From: Pedobacter jeongneungensis
GTDB lineage: Bacteria; Bacteroidota; Bacteroidia; Sphingobacteriales; Sphingobacteriaceae
Direction: 5' to 3'
Assembly: GCF_000633455.1 (NCBI RefSeq)
Contig: NZ_AYMG01000002.1
Location: forward strand, 1 to 64,000
DNA: 64,000 bases
Below, one piece after another: positions 29,563-38,630 of the stretch; the stretch's first letter is position 1, and every line of letters begins with the position of its first letter. The position numbers were made by a program, and so were the translations under genes. Below the pieces are notes generated by a model that did no database searches, had not been told where the DNA came from, and saw only the letters and a program-made list of their open reading frames with translations.

Positions 29563-30486
29563 ATGAATAATAATCAGCTTTACCGTTTCAGTAGCATTAC
29601 CGAGTATCACCGAGCCGCAGGACTGCCTAAACCGGCACACCCGTTGATTAGCCTGGTGCATATGGACGATTTAACCAGACCACTGGCTGAAGGTTCGTTC
29701 AGTCTGATCTATGATTTTTATTCGATCTCGATGAAAAGGGTGAAGAACGCTAAATTTAAATACGGACAGCAGGCAAGCGATTTTGATGAAGGTGTGTTGT
29801 TCTTCATGTCACCCGGTCAGTTATTTGGGATGGAAATTGAAAAAGGTACAGCGCCGCACCCTCCCGAAGGCTGGATGATTTTAATTCACCCTGATTTTTT
29901 ATGGAACACCCCATTGGCCAAAACCATTAAACAATACGAATTTTTCAATTATTCGGTATATGAAGCACTCTATCTATCCGATAAAGAAGAAACCATACTC
30001 AGTACCATTGCACAGAATATAGAGCAGGAATATCATGCCAATATCGACCGGTTTAGCCAGAGTGTAATCATTGCCCAGTTAGAACTGCTGCTCACGTATT
30101 CAGAAAGGTATTACCAGCGCCAGTTCATTACCCGTAAAATGATCAACCACGAAATATTAACCAAACTGGAAGATTTGCTTGCAGGTTATTTTGATAGCGG
30201 TATGCTTGCCCAAAAAGGCCTGCCCAGCGTGAGTTATATTGCCGAAAACTTAAATATCTCACCTGGTTATTTAAGTAGTTTGCTTAAATCGCTTACCGGA
30301 CAGAATACCCAGCAGCACCTCCATCATAAACTCATCGAACTGGCAAAAGAAAAGCTCTCTACTACAAACCTATCCGTTAGCGAGATTGCCTACGAACTGG
30401 GGTTCGAGCATCTTCAATCTTTTAGTAAATTGTTCAAAACCAAAACCAATCTTTCGCCACTGGAGTTCCGTCATTCTTTTAATTAA
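29563..30486 (+). CDS. AraC family transcriptional regulator
   Basis: 307 residues. The N-terminal part (to about 190) is a cupin-like sensing domain, and the C-terminal two helix-turn-helix motifs read SVSYIAENLNISPGYLSSLLKSLTG and SVSEIAYELGFEHLQSFSKLFK, with the conserved end SPLEFRH. As last gene of the epimerase/NmrA operon it probably controls that operon. It is followed by a convergent bidirectional terminator. Confidence 0.9.
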   Translation: MNNNQLYRFSSITEYHRAAGLPKPAHPLISLVHMDDLTRPLAEGSFSLIYDFYSISMKRVKNAKFKYGQQASDFDEGVLFFMSPGQLFGMEIEKGTAPHPPEGWMILIHPDFLWNTPLAKTIKQYEFFNYSVYEALYLSDKEETILSTIAQNIEQEYHANIDRFSQSVIIAQLELLLTYSERYYQRQFITRKMINHEILTKLEDLLAGYFDSGMLAQKGLPSVSYIAENLNISPGYLSSLLKSLTGQNTQQHLHHKLIELAKEKLSTTNLSVSEIAYELGFEHLQSFSKLFKTKTNLSPLEFRHSFN

Positions 30487-30575
30487 TTTTTACTCCGGGA
30501 TATTTCATTGTATGCGCTGAAATTCTTTCAAACGGTGGACTTACCAATATCAGTTTGATGAAATCATTTTTCAGT

Positions 30576-30627
30576 AAATGGTTCGGGTATCATATTTTTT
30601 ATATCTATTTAGAAGCCCGAACCATTT
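30576..30627. terminator. Bidirectional terminator between convergent genes
   Basis: AAATGGTTCGGG and CCCGAACCATTT form a perfect 12-bp inverted repeat with a 28-base AT-rich loop. It is placed between the AraC stop and the stop of the opposing SDR gene. Confidence 0.6.
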
Positions 30628-30634
30628 TGCTCCA

Positions 30635-31264
30635 CTATTTCTTGCTTACAGGTACCGGATATTGAAAAAGCATGCTAGGTTGTTCTGCTTCTTTGATCAG
30701 TAAATCGGCCACATTTTTTCTTGATATTTTACCAACTTTCATCGATTTGAAAAGCGAAGTGATCACTTTATAATCACTATCCGGGCCATCGGTTAGGATT
30801 CCAGGCCTGATAAACTCCCATTTCAATTTACTTCCTTCCATAATTTTTTCCATCCTGGTTTTATCTTCATACTGATCTTTGAGGAACAAGCGAATCACCA
30901 TTTTCATAAAAAAATTAAGAAAGGGTTTACTGTTGCCAACGCCAAAACCTGAGACCCAAAGTATCGGGATATTTGCTCTTAAGTGCCCGCTTATCCCTAC
31001 CAAAGCATTAGCCGTATCAGAGAAGAGTGTGGTACCTTTTTTCTGTTTTGTACCAATGGTAATCACGATGGCATTAGTATGTTGCGTTGCCTTAAGCAGG
31101 GTTTCTTTGGATGTGGCGCTGCCGTTGATCTTTTTAAGGCGTGGATGATCGGGTAATGTGTCTGTATTTCTCGATAATGCAGTAACGTCATGACCGCTTT
31201 CTAATGCTTTTTCAACAGCCAGCAATCCAATTCCCGCTGATGCCCCTATAACGGTTATATTCAT
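30635..31264 (-). CDS. NAD(P)H-binding SDR-like protein
   Basis: 209 residues with the dinucleotide motif VIGASAGIGLLAVEKAL at the N terminus and VTALSRN beyond the second strand. It lacks a clear YxxxK and resembles the NAD(P)-binding (NmrA-type) short proteins. Its ATG overlaps the stop of the inositol-monophosphatase-like gene by 4 bases (ATGA), so the two are translated together. Confidence 0.8.
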   Translation of the reverse strand: MNITVIGASAGIGLLAVEKALESGHDVTALSRNTDTLPDHPRLKKINGSATSKETLLKATQHTNAIVITIGTKQKKGTTLFSDTANALVGISGHLRANIPILWVSGFGVGNSKPFLNFFMKMVIRLFLKDQYEDKTRMEKIMEGSKLKWEFIRPGILTDGPDSDYKVITSLFKSMKVGKISRKNVADLLIKEAEQPSMLFQYPVPVSKK

Positions 31265-32079
31265 GATGGATCGTTTTGTTGGTCAGCAATGGTTTCGAAT
31301 AGTAAATTTGCAGTTCCGGGTGAAGTGACCAATAAGCTGTCATCGCCCCAGGTCCATTGTTTACCATCAGTAGTTAATACATCTGCACCTGCTTCTTTCG
31401 CAATCAGCATGCCGGCCAGCCAGTTATAGGCATCTTGCCCTTCCTGATAAAAAACATCAATTCTCCCTGCTCCCACGTAAGCAAGTTGCAATCCATGTGG
31501 TCCGTAATTACGCACCACTCCAAAATGATCTAACAATCGTGTTACTGCTGCCCCCGTTTTCAGGTGAAGCGCTTTGATGCCATTCTCCTGGTGACCATAT
31601 TCAAATACAGCGACCATAATGCTGCTGTCTTTTTTAATACTTGGTTTTATGCTTTTGCCATTCATAAAAGCCCCATTACCTAACATGGCCCAAAACATTT
31701 CTTTGGCAATGGGATCAAAAATGACTGAAAAGTAAGGCTGGCCATTGCGGATCAAAACCAGGTTGATCGTCCAGCCGTTGATGTGCTGAAGGTATTGAAT
31801 GGCGCCATCCATAAAATCACACAACCAGTAATCATCCGTATTAATGGCGCTTGCCTGCCCCTCAAAATCAAATTCTTCTCCTAAGAAAGGGATTTCAGGA
31901 TAGTATGGATTAATTTCATCTTCCAATAATTTAAGGCAACGCTCATCTATGGTTTCCAATTGCCTTAAAAGGTCGGTTTTATCTGTTGGTATGGTATTGT
32001 TTTTATAGTCCTGAAGAAACAGGTTACCTGCTTTTCTTACCGCTTCTATAATCACGGGGACTGCGATTTCTTTTTGCAT
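31261..32079 (-). CDS. Inositol monophosphatase family protein
   Basis: 272 residues of the lithium-sensitive phosphatase fold. PFLGEEFDFE carries the first metal-binding glutamates, and WLCDFMDGAIQYL corresponds to the DPLDGT motif, with the threonine replaced by alanine and the proline-leucine pair by FM. A late aspartate sits in GQDAYNWLAGMLIAKEAG. Substrates may be inositol phosphate, another sugar phosphate or PAP. It is coupled to the SDR downstream (4-base overlap). An AraC gene lies 68 bases upstream on the same strand. Confidence 0.78.
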   Translation of the reverse strand: MQKEIAVPVIIEAVRKAGNLFLQDYKNNTIPTDKTDLLRQLETIDERCLKLLEDEINPYYPEIPFLGEEFDFEGQASAINTDDYWLCDFMDGAIQYLQHINGWTINLVLIRNGQPYFSVIFDPIAKEMFWAMLGNGAFMNGKSIKPSIKKDSSIMVAVFEYGHQENGIKALHLKTGAAVTRLLDHFGVVRNYGPHGLQLAYVGAGRIDVFYQEGQDAYNWLAGMLIAKEAGADVLTTDGKQWTWGDDSLLVTSPGTANLLFETIADQQNDPS

Positions 32080-32147
32080 ATCTTTTTTTATGCAAAGTAA
32101 AAGTACAGGAGAATGTTATTGTAGGCTTTATAACGGTAAGGATTGGT

Positions 32148-33011
32148 CTAATCGCGGAATTTATTGCGAAACTCCAAAGGAGTAAAACCGGTAGTTTTAC
32201 GGAACAGTTTGCTAAAATAAACAGGATCATCATATCCTGCCTTATACCCTATCTGCTTAATGCTTAAATCACTAAAATAAAGGAGCCGTTTGGATTCTAA
32301 AATACTTCTTTGCTGGATATGCAATGATACGGGTTTACCTGTAATACTTTTTACGGTATCGTTAAGGTGACTAACAGAAATAGCCAGTTCTGCAGCATAT
32401 TGCGAAGGCTGTTTCCAGTTTCTATAATGATCCCTCAGCAGGCGCCCAAAATTTTGTTCGATGATGCGACCACGTTTCTCTTTGCCAGATTGCTCAGTTG
32501 CAGATGAATTGATGGCAACAATATTCAATAAGGCAGATAACAGGTGGTGGCTTGTGCTGATGGCAAGCCTGTCGGCATCATGATGCAAGAGTGTTTGGTG
32601 AATCAGCACCATTAAAGATTCTATTTGCCAAAAGAGATTTGCTTCATCAACAGGTAAAGGACATGGTAGCGACTGTTCATATAAATAGCGCAGTTCTTCG
32701 TTCATTAGCGCAGGATCGAAACTGACAGACCAGCCTTTTAGATCCGAGTGTTCGATAATATGGTGAACCTGTCCGGGAGATATAGACAAGATTGCTGGAG
32801 CGGTTACCAGTTTTTCTTCGAAATCGATATTAATGCGCAATGATCCTGCCGTAGCAAACATCAATAGAAAATGGTTGTCGCGGTGAGGAGCATAAACATC
32901 GTGTTCTTCTTTTGAATTGCCGCTATTAATACTCATAATGGCAACACCACCCCTTGCATTTGGTGTTAATTCGTGCTCTTCGATTTTTTCTTTCCGACGC
33001 TTAACGGCCAT
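32148..33011 (-). CDS. AraC family transcriptional regulator
   Basis: 287 residues. An N-terminal cupin-type sensor (HRDNHFLLMFATAGSLRINIDFEE, LSISPGQVHHI) and a C-terminal AraC DNA-binding region (AELAISVSHLNDTVKSITG ... SIKQIGYKAGYDDPVYFSKLFRK, end TPLEFRN). It is divergent from the SDR at 33207, which is its most likely target along with the phosphatase operon downstream. Confidence 0.9.
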   Translation of the reverse strand: MAVKRRKEKIEEHELTPNARGGVAIMSINSGNSKEEHDVYAPHRDNHFLLMFATAGSLRINIDFEEKLVTAPAILSISPGQVHHIIEHSDLKGWSVSFDPALMNEELRYLYEQSLPCPLPVDEANLFWQIESLMVLIHQTLLHHDADRLAISTSHHLLSALLNIVAINSSATEQSGKEKRGRIIEQNFGRLLRDHYRNWKQPSQYAAELAISVSHLNDTVKSITGKPVSLHIQQRSILESKRLLYFSDLSIKQIGYKAGYDDPVYFSKLFRKTTGFTPLEFRNKFRD

Positions 33012-33206
33012 CTGTTTATGAATTGATGATTATTGAATTTGCAATTTGCCAAATTTAAAAACAATAGTATTATTTTATAGTAATGATTTATTGCGAATTC
33101 TGCGCAGTTGCCCCAATTGACAATTAACAGCATATTGTTAAATCACTTTTAGCTGACAAACATTCTAATGCGGTACACGTTGAATTAGTAGTTTAAACAT
33201 ATAATC

Positions 33207-33959
33207 ATGTCAATATTAGAAAATAAAGTCGCCGTTGTTTCGGGAGCGGGTTCAGGAATTGGAAGGGCTATCGCCATCACTTATGCAAAAGAAGGCGCTA
33301 AAGTGGCTGTTGCCGATATCAATGGTGCACATGCCGAAGAAACCGTTAAAATGATCAAAGATGCCGGAGGCGATGCCTTTGCCATTACTGCCGACTCATC
33401 AAAAGCTGCAGAAAATAAATCCATAGTAGAGAAAGTAGTTGCACAATATGGCCGACTTGATATTGCCTGTAACAATGCGGGTATGGGCGGCCCCGCCAAA
33501 CCAACCGGCGAATATGAACCAGAAGAGTGGGATCGGGTAATTGCGTTGAACCTGAATGGTGTATTTTATGCCTGCAGGTACGAATTAGAACAAATGGAAA
33601 AGAACGGTGGAGGATCCATCATCAACATTGCCTCTATCCATGGCCAGGTAGCGGCACCTAATAGTCCGGCTTATACGGCTTCAAAACATGCAGTAGTTGG
33701 TCTTACCAAAAACATTGCTGCAGAGTATGCACAGAAAAATATCAGGTGTAATGCCGTTGGACCCGGTTATATTGAAACACCTTTACTTTCTGCCAATCTT
33801 GATCAAAGTGCCCAAGATGCCATTGCCGCTAAAAGCCCGATAAACAGGCTGGGAACGGCCCAAGAGATTGCAGATCTTGTGGTTTTTTTAAGTTCTGATA
33901 AATCATCTTTTACCACAGGAAGTTACATCATCTCAGATGGTGGTTATACGGCGATTTAG
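33207..33959 (+). CDS. Classical SDR oxidoreductase
   Basis: 250 residues, an NAD(P)-dependent alcohol dehydrogenase or ketoreductase. The cofactor motif is SGAGSGIGRAIA, the structural motif CNNAG, and the active site serine (NIASIHG) with YTASK is complete. It resembles glucose 1-dehydrogenase or 3-oxoacyl reductase-like family members; the substrate is open. It is divergent from an AraC regulator 195 bases away, a common activator-target pair. Confidence 0.87.
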   Translation: MSILENKVAVVSGAGSGIGRAIAITYAKEGAKVAVADINGAHAEETVKMIKDAGGDAFAITADSSKAAENKSIVEKVVAQYGRLDIACNNAGMGGPAKPTGEYEPEEWDRVIALNLNGVFYACRYELEQMEKNGGGSIINIASIHGQVAAPNSPAYTASKHAVVGLTKNIAAEYAQKNIRCNAVGPGYIETPLLSANLDQSAQDAIAAKSPINRLGTAQEIADLVVFLSSDKSSFTTGSYIISDGGYTAI

Positions 33960-34035
33960 AAGGGTTTAGTCGTATCTACTGACAATTGCAAGCACAGCCT
34001 GCGCTGAAGAGTCTACTAAGGCACTATGCCAGGCT

Positions 34036-34271
34036 TGCTTTGGAATAGCACCACCCTTACCGAAGCACGCCCGTCAATCCCAGGTGGCAGAAGAATCAAA
34101 AAAACAGTTGCTCAACAGTACAAATGGCACTTCCAAATATGAAACGCAGTGGTTTTGTGTTCATAAACGATGATTTAATGTTTTAAAAAATATTGAACAC
34201 AAAACGAAGTGCCGCTGTTTTTTTGATGAGCGTGGGATGGTGAGAAGCCACATTGCTGGATTGACAAAGCA
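34036..34271. repeat. Long nested palindrome, MITE-like or structured RNA
   Basis: Five pairs of complementary segments are nested in exact order: TGCTTTG/CAAAGCA (34036, 34265), TCAATCC/GGATTGA (34074, 34258), ATCAAAAAAACAG/CTGTTTTTTTGAT (34095, 34215), GGCACTTC/GAAGTGCC (34126, 34206) and TTTTGTGTTCA/TGAACACAAAA (34153, 34194). It lies in the gene-free stretch 33960-34518. A partial GTCAT-type repeat follows at 34401-34440. Confidence 0.7.
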
Positions 34272-34518
34272 TTTTTGTATACTTTTGATGCCGTGCGGCA
34301 GAGAGCACTAAAAATAATTTCAATATTCGTGTCTACGCGAAATGCAATGGGCGCGACCTAAAAATATATGGAATTATGATAGTGAGATCATTAATACGGT
34401 CGTCATCCGATAGCTATCGGATCCCGCGCAGGCGGGAACCTTAAAGTGTATTGCATTACGATCCCCAATTAACACAGTAGCTATCAGGTTGGTAATGAAG
34501 ATTCCTCTCAACTTCCTG

Positions 34519-35403
34519 TCAACGTTCAACAAATAAAGCTTTATCCTCAAGATCAAAAGTTATTCTTTTTCCCAGCCAGTTGATCCAGATGATGCCATCA
34601 TAAATAAGGCCATCTACAAATTGCACCGGGCAATCTTTTACCAACACCATTGGCTGATCATTGGCTGTTATACTTTTTAATTTTGTAACGTAAATGGTAG
34701 AAACAAACGTTTCATTTATTTCGCTCTTCTTTTGGATTTTCTTTACCTGTGTGCTATCCGATATATCTATATTTAAAGCCTTAAGGTATTTTGTATTAAG
34801 CCTGTAAACATCCTTTCCGGCACCGGCATCCAGTGAGAGTTGTAAAGTAAGCTTATCGTTTATTTTAAAATAAGAAAAAATAGTGAGCGATTTTCCTCTC
34901 GATTGTTCCAATTGAATGGGTAACATCTTAGCTGTTCTTTTTATCACCGCAAGCGATGCAGGCGATTCGAGTCTCAATACTTTTTTCTCAAAATCAATCG
35001 TAAAAATCCTGGGTTCTAAAAGTTTCAGGGATATAATGCCATCAATACCACCAAAATCAGCATCTACAAAGCTTATTTCTTCTTCGGCTTTTTTAAAACT
35101 CCCCATTTCGAAATTAGGAACATGATAAAGATCTATATCCAGCCGTTCACCAGTAGCCCTGAAAGCGGTATATCCGCCATCTTCTTTTTTAGCGTGCTTA
35201 AGTTGATCAAAAAACTTTTTGGTAAATGCAGTTACCCCGGCGCCTGTATCAAAAATAAAGTTGCCCTGTACGTCATCTACCTTTGCTTTCACCAACATAT
35301 GGCCTGATGGTAATAGTTCGAAAGGGATTTCGTCTTTATTAACAGACTGAGAAAAACTAAAAAAAGGAAACAGGATTAAAAAACAGATTGAAGCGGCTTT
35401 CAT
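34519..35403 (-). CDS. Retropepsin-like aspartic protease, exported
   Basis: 294 residues with a signal peptide (ICFLILFPFFSFSQS). Two pepsin-like lobes are suggested by FIFDTGAGVTAF near residue 50 and LSLDAGAGKDVY near residue 195. The first has the canonical DTG; the second has DAG. This matches the aspartyl protease family common in Bacteroidota outer compartments, whose targets are mostly unknown. It is divergent from the AraC gene at 35568. Confidence 0.78.
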   Translation of the reverse strand: MKAASICFLILFPFFSFSQSVNKDEIPFELLPSGHMLVKAKVDDVQGNFIFDTGAGVTAFTKKFFDQLKHAKKEDGGYTAFRATGERLDIDLYHVPNFEMGSFKKAEEEISFVDADFGGIDGIISLKLLEPRIFTIDFEKKVLRLESPASLAVIKRTAKMLPIQLEQSRGKSLTIFSYFKINDKLTLQLSLDAGAGKDVYRLNTKYLKALNIDISDSTQVKKIQKKSEINETFVSTIYVTKLKSITANDQPMVLVKDCPVQFVDGLIYDGIIWINWLGKRITFDLEDKALFVER

Positions 35404-35539
35404 TTTGCGTATTTAGAGGGATTATTACTCTGATGTTTTGAGATGCTAAAGTATAACTTTCTGTTAAAATTTTTAAAAATAATTATGCGCGAAATAAACA
35501 GCTGTTGTTGCCACATTAAACTTCTGCAGCGTAAAAAAT

Positions 35540-35547
35540 TATATTTG
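35540..35547 (+). promoter_or_regulatory. Promoter -7 element of the AraC-monooxygenase locus
   Basis: TATATTTG, a full match to TAnnTTTG, 20 bases before the GTG start at 35568. It supports that start codon. Confidence 0.5.
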
Positions 35548-35567
35548 CACCAAAAGAAAATTATATC

Positions 35568-36440
35568 GTGCCAAAAAAAGTCAAAAATATTCCGGTAAAT
35601 GTAATGGTCGACCATTTCGATGCGGGTATTGCCGTTGAGCGGATATTTTTTAGCACTTCGGATGAGGCAACGTTAAATGCGTCAGACGAAGCAAAACAAG
35701 CACACAGAGAAGACCGTCACTCATTTTTCCTGCTGGAGCGCGGAAAAGTTACTGTCGAAATTGATTTTCAGAAATTCGAAATTGAGCCATCTTCTATTGT
35801 ATATATGCATCCGGATCAGGTACACCGCATCTTAAAACTCGAAGATGTAACTGTGGCTGCTTGGGGCATTAATAATGAAAACCTACATCCGGAATACCTG
35901 AAACTGCTCGAAAGCCTCACTCCTGCAAAGCCTTTAGTGCTGGATCAGGAAACTTTTTCTATCCTTTCTGAAGCGGTATCGCTTTCTATAAAATTTGCCA
36001 AACGTAAAAATGATAAACTTTATCATTCCTTACTAAGAGATAGCTGCAACGGATTAGTGGCCCTGGTAATTTCGCAATATTTGGCATTCACTAAATCAAC
36101 AGATACCACTTCAAGGTTTAAACTTATTGCAGATGCCTTTAAATCAGCGTTGGAAAGTAATTTCATTCGCATTAAAAGTCCAACAGTATATGCGCAACAA
36201 CTGAATATTTCTACTCCCTACCTAAATGAATGTGTGAAAGTTGCAACCGGCTATTCTGTTTCGCACCACATTCAGCAGCGTGTTATTTTAGAAGCAAAAC
36301 GCCTGCTTTATCATTCCGATAAATCTGTAAAAGAAATCTCTTCCGAATTAGGCTACGATGATTACCCTTATTTTTCAAGGTTTTTCTCAAAGGCTGCCGG
36401 AATGAGCCCATTAGCATTCAGGAACAAAAACCGCGAATAG
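35568..36440 (+). CDS. AraC family transcriptional regulator
   Basis: 290 residues with a GTG start chosen because a -7 box lies just upstream and the family N terminus (NVMVDHFDAGIAVERIFF) follows. Sensor domain with HRIL; the DNA-binding end holds YAQQLNISTPYLNECVKVATG and SVKEISSELGYDDYPYFSRFFSK, with end motif SPLAFRN. It closely resembles in layout the AraC at 32148-33011 (same HIQQR-ILEAKRLLYHSD block). It probably activates the flavin monooxygenase gene 79 bases downstream. Confidence 0.88.
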   Translation: MPKKVKNIPVNVMVDHFDAGIAVERIFFSTSDEATLNASDEAKQAHREDRHSFFLLERGKVTVEIDFQKFEIEPSSIVYMHPDQVHRILKLEDVTVAAWGINNENLHPEYLKLLESLTPAKPLVLDQETFSILSEAVSLSIKFAKRKNDKLYHSLLRDSCNGLVALVISQYLAFTKSTDTTSRFKLIADAFKSALESNFIRIKSPTVYAQQLNISTPYLNECVKVATGYSVSHHIQQRVILEAKRLLYHSDKSVKEISSELGYDDYPYFSRFFSKAAGMSPLAFRNKNRE

Positions 36441-36519
36441 TACAATAACTACCTTGTATATTCATTGTTTGCGATGTGTATGTGATGTTCATTTGTATCA
36501 TCAATTTAACACGTAAAAA

Positions 36520-37632
36520 ATGAAATCGTTAAAAGAAAAAAGTGTACTCGTTTCGGGAGCAAGTTTTGCCGGACTTTCATCTGCTTATTGGATGAACCAG
36601 TTAGGCTATCAGGTAACTGTTGTAGAGCTTGCTAAAGGACTTAAAAAAGGTGGTTCGCCGGTAAATATTGAACAGAATACTGTTGATGTGGTGAAACGTA
36701 TGGGGCTATTGGAGCAAATTAAAGCCAACCGGATCATAATGGAAGTGATGGAATTCAAAAATTCGGATGATGTTACCGAAAAATCAATGCCACTACAGGT
36801 TGATAGTGATCGATTTAAAAAAAATGAATATGAAATCGAGCGGGACGTTTTGCTCAATATCATGTTTGATAACATTAAAAATGATGTCGAGTTTATTTTC
36901 GATAACAGTATTATTTCTTTAAAAGAGGAACCGGACTGTATTGATGTAACGCTTAAAAATGGAGAAAAAAAATCATTCGATCTGGTATTGGGTTGCGACG
37001 GTATTCATTCGGCCGTTAGGAAATATTGCTTCGGCGAAGAAGCACAGTTTTCACATTTTCTTGAAGCTTATTTCTCTATCACCATCGTAGATAAATTATT
37101 AATCAGGAAGAATACCACGCAAATGTACAATGAACCTGGTAAAGCGGTAATGTTGAATGCTTATAACAATAAAACAGATATTGTGCTTTGTTTTTTCTCT
37201 GAAAAGGAAATTCCTTACCATTACCGTGATGAAGAGGCACAACGGAATATGATTTTAGATCAATTCTCGGAATCAGGCTGGAGAACGCCTGAGTTACTGG
37301 ATGAGGTGAAACAATCGAAAACTTTTTATTTTGATAAACTGGGTCAGATTAAAATGCCTTCCTGGACTAAAGGCCGAGTGGCACTGGTTGGCGATGCAGG
37401 ATACTGTGCATCACCAGCGGCTGGTAAAGGTGGATCGCTGGCAATAGATGGTGCCGCTGCTCTGGCTGATGCCTTTCAAAAATACCCTGATGATTTTGGA
37501 CTTGCCTTCAAATCATATCATGAGAATTTTCGTCCTTACATTGAAGAAGTACAAAACAATGCAGCAAAATTTGGTATAGAAATGCTGGTTCCGAGAACTG
37601 AAAAAGCCATCCGCGAGAGAAACAGACATTGA
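36520..37632 (+). CDS. FAD-dependent monooxygenase (PHBH / TetX-like group)
   Basis: 370 residues of the group A flavin hydroxylases. The FAD motif is SGASFAGLSSAYWMNQLG with a non-standard GASFAG, then a conserved LGCDGIHSAVR and the second FAD motif GRVALVGDAGYCASPAAGKG. Such enzymes hydroxylate aromatics or inactivate tetracyclines. Its place next to a GTG-started AraC gene suggests induction by a small aromatic or antibiotic-like compound. Confidence 0.82.
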   Translation: MKSLKEKSVLVSGASFAGLSSAYWMNQLGYQVTVVELAKGLKKGGSPVNIEQNTVDVVKRMGLLEQIKANRIIMEVMEFKNSDDVTEKSMPLQVDSDRFKKNEYEIERDVLLNIMFDNIKNDVEFIFDNSIISLKEEPDCIDVTLKNGEKKSFDLVLGCDGIHSAVRKYCFGEEAQFSHFLEAYFSITIVDKLLIRKNTTQMYNEPGKAVMLNAYNNKTDIVLCFFSEKEIPYHYRDEEAQRNMILDQFSESGWRTPELLDEVKQSKTFYFDKLGQIKMPSWTKGRVALVGDAGYCASPAAGKGGSLAIDGAAALADAFQKYPDDFGLAFKSYHENFRPYIEEVQNNAAKFGIEMLVPRTEKAIRERNRH

Positions 37633-37806
37633 GGAAATATATTTTATCAGGGCAAAATATTATGCCCTGATTTTACATTTTTAGTTAATTTTAAATTTAA
37701 TCTGGTTCAGTTTTTGCCAGCTTAGTTAAAATTTAATAAGATGCCTCAAATCAGTTCATTCCTATTCGTATTGCAAAAAAGACCAGAAAATCATACGAAA
37801 TCGACT

Positions 37807-38460
37807 ATGTTTTTTATTTTTTCTGTGCTTTTGCTCCTGCTTTCCTTTGCTGCCAATTCACAAACTGTATTTGGCATTCCTTCAGAACAGGTTATTTACC
37901 AAATAAATGGAGATCTGGATAAAGACGGTATAGATGAAACTGTTTACATCTGTGATGTACCTGCATCAAAAGACAGATTAGCCATAACGAGGCAATTATT
38001 AATCGCTAAAAATGTTAAGGGTAAACCTCAACTTTGGTATAAAACGATTATTGATCACATTGAGAATATTAACATGCCGAGAAACAAAACCATCGATAGC
38101 ATGTACATTACCCGTAATTGTATCGTGCTGAAACAGGAGAAATTTTTAGGCGGCCGTTATGGTGAAGAGTATACCCATCGTTTCAGGTTTCAAAATGGCA
38201 ACTGGTACCTGATTGGCTCCAAATTAAAATCAATAAGGAATTGTTATGGTGCGGATATATGTGAAATTAATTTTTCTACCGGTGTAATCGATATTGATTT
38301 TGTTCCTGATGGTGGCTGCGATGATGAACCACAGGCCGATTCGGTTATTGCCACGCATAAATCTTTTAAACATCGTTTCAAGAACTTGCCATTGCTAAGT
38401 AACCTAAAAATGGGTGAAAACAACTTTGTGCTATCGGGAAATCAAAGGTGCTATTATTGA
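37807..38460 (+). CDS. Secreted protein of unknown function
   Basis: I do not recognise the family. The frame opens at 37741, but the signal peptide MFFIFSVLLLLLSFAANSQ begins at 37807, which is the better start (217 residues). After cleavage comes INGDLDKDGIDETVYICD, which looks like a calcium-binding DxDxDGxxD loop of FG-GAP-like repeats. The rest holds many strand-forming segments and several cysteines, compatible with a periplasmic or surface location. Confidence 0.55.
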   Translation: MFFIFSVLLLLLSFAANSQTVFGIPSEQVIYQINGDLDKDGIDETVYICDVPASKDRLAITRQLLIAKNVKGKPQLWYKTIIDHIENINMPRNKTIDSMYITRNCIVLKQEKFLGGRYGEEYTHRFRFQNGNWYLIGSKLKSIRNCYGADICEINFSTGVIDIDFVPDGGCDDEPQADSVIATHKSFKHRFKNLPLLSNLKMGENNFVLSGNQRCYY

Positions 38461-38630
38461 AAAGCTGGATCATAACTGATAAAACACTAAAAGGGTGAAT
38501 AATTCATAGTGATTAATAGCTTGTTGCATGTTTAGCCTGCATAATGGCTCAATAGATTCAAAGAAATTGCTAATTTTCGCAAAAAATCAGGAAAAGTTAA
38601 TCCAGATTTTCACCTGATACACCCTTTATA

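Noticed and set aside
34401-34480. A terminator or gene remnant between the palindrome and the aspartic protease gene
   Set aside because: It is a partial GTCAT-type repeat with the same GCAGGCGGG core as the elements at 51518 and 62496.
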